64,000 nt of DNA from Bacillus oleivorans (GTDB taxonomy: Bacteria; Bacillota; Bacilli; Bacillales; JC228): positions 153,769 through 217,768 of the forward strand of contig NZ_OAOP01000008.1 in NCBI RefSeq assembly GCF_900207585.1. Reading direction: 5' to 3'. The position numbers were made by a program, and so were the translations under genes. The stretch's first letter is position 1. Each line of letters begins with the position of its first letter. The notes beneath the pieces are model-generated. The model did not search any database. It was not told where the DNA came from and saw only the letters and a list, made by a program, of their open reading frames with translations. Below, piece after piece: positions 63,910 through 64,000 of the stretch.

Positions 63910-63954
63910 CTGCACCCCAATTGTTAGACACACAACTAACAATTGGAGGTGCAG
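63910..63954 (+). promoter_or_regulatory. Hairpin covering the orfA ribosome site
   Basis: CTGCACC-cc-AATTGTTAG pairs with CTAACAATT-gga-GGTGCAG around an 8-base loop. The GGAGG of orfA (63945-63949) lies within the right arm. Confidence 0.8.
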
Positions 63955-63961
63955 TTTTTAT

Positions 63962-64000
63962 ATGTCTAAATTTAACATAGAGGAAAAAATAGAAGCAGTT
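63962..64000 (+). CDS. IS3-family transposase OrfA, partial (first 13 codons)
   Basis: ATG 63962 opens MSKFNIEEKIEAV, which resembles the helix-turn-helix start of IS150-type OrfA proteins. The rest is beyond the window. GGAGG lies 12 bases upstream, inside the hairpin of the IS end. Confidence 0.65.
   Translation, partial: MSKFNIEEKIEAV

Larger units (their letters stand above)
63906..64000 (+). mobile_element. Left end of an IS3-family (IS150-like) insertion sequence, partial
   Basis: The terminal repeat TGAACTGCACCCCAATTGTT begins at 63906, has the TG...-CTGCACCC form of IS150-type ends, and is followed by the start of an orfA. The element runs past the right edge, so the target duplication and right end cannot be seen. 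Confidence 0.75.

Overview
The window is chromosomal DNA of a low-GC, endospore-forming Bacillaceae (Bacillus sensu lato). The evidence is gene content (spoVIF, a yjcZ-type spore microprotein, spoVAC-D-E, spx, mecA, coiA), strong AGGAGG-type ribosome binding sites, frequent TTG/GTG starts and FapR operators. From about 11.3 kb to the right end the gene order is essentially the Bacillus subtilis yja-yjb-yjc region read backwards (yjcH-G-F, spoVIF, fabI, yjbQ, prpE, yjbO, nadF, yjbM, yjbK, cwlQ, yjbI, yjbH, pepF, coiA, mecA, spx, yjbC, opp, trpS, yjbA, app, yjaZ, fabF, fabH, yjaV, yjaU, yjzD). Synteny is stated from knowledge of B. subtilis, not from an alignment.

Layout. 0-3 kb: glycolate oxidase genes (glcF partial, glcD) under a CdaR-type regulator. 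3.5-6.7 kb: an ehuBCDA-type ectoine/hydroxyectoine ABC importer framed by two copies of a dispersed repeat. 6.8-10.5 kb: a TAXI-TRAP transporter (fused permease, DUF1850 protein, binding lipoprotein). 10.6-19.1 kb: pgpA-like gene, yjcHGF, a DUF421 membrane protein, and sporulation genes including a short spoVAC-spoVAD-spoVAE operon led by a YhcN/YlaJ-type lipoprotein. 19-26.6 kb: fabI, a PhoX-tatA-tatC cluster, a K+/Na+:H+ antiporter and mgtE. 26.8-40 kb: nucleotide second-messenger, NAD kinase, RNA modification, proteolysis-adaptor and competence genes (SpxH, Spx, MecA, CoiA). 40-57.6 kb: the opp and app oligopeptide permease operons around a T-box-controlled trpS. 57.7-64 kb: yjaZ, the FapR-controlled fabH-fabF pair, yjaV/yjaU/yjzD and the left end of an IS3-family (IS150-like) insertion sequence.

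The most unusual signal is a set of intergenic arrays of short units repeated every 20-21 bp (two DNA helical turns): 41650-41888, 49908-50125 and 50137-50515. Each has its own core word; a related inverted 50-bp-spaced set lies at 58653-58830. They encode no protein, are not CRISPR arrays, and I know of no name for them.

Two peptide-transport genes are broken as written: oppC by an in-frame TAA and appD by an extra G in a 7-G run at the LSGG signature. ehuC has no standard start codon. These may be real lesions, phase-variable sites or sequence errors.
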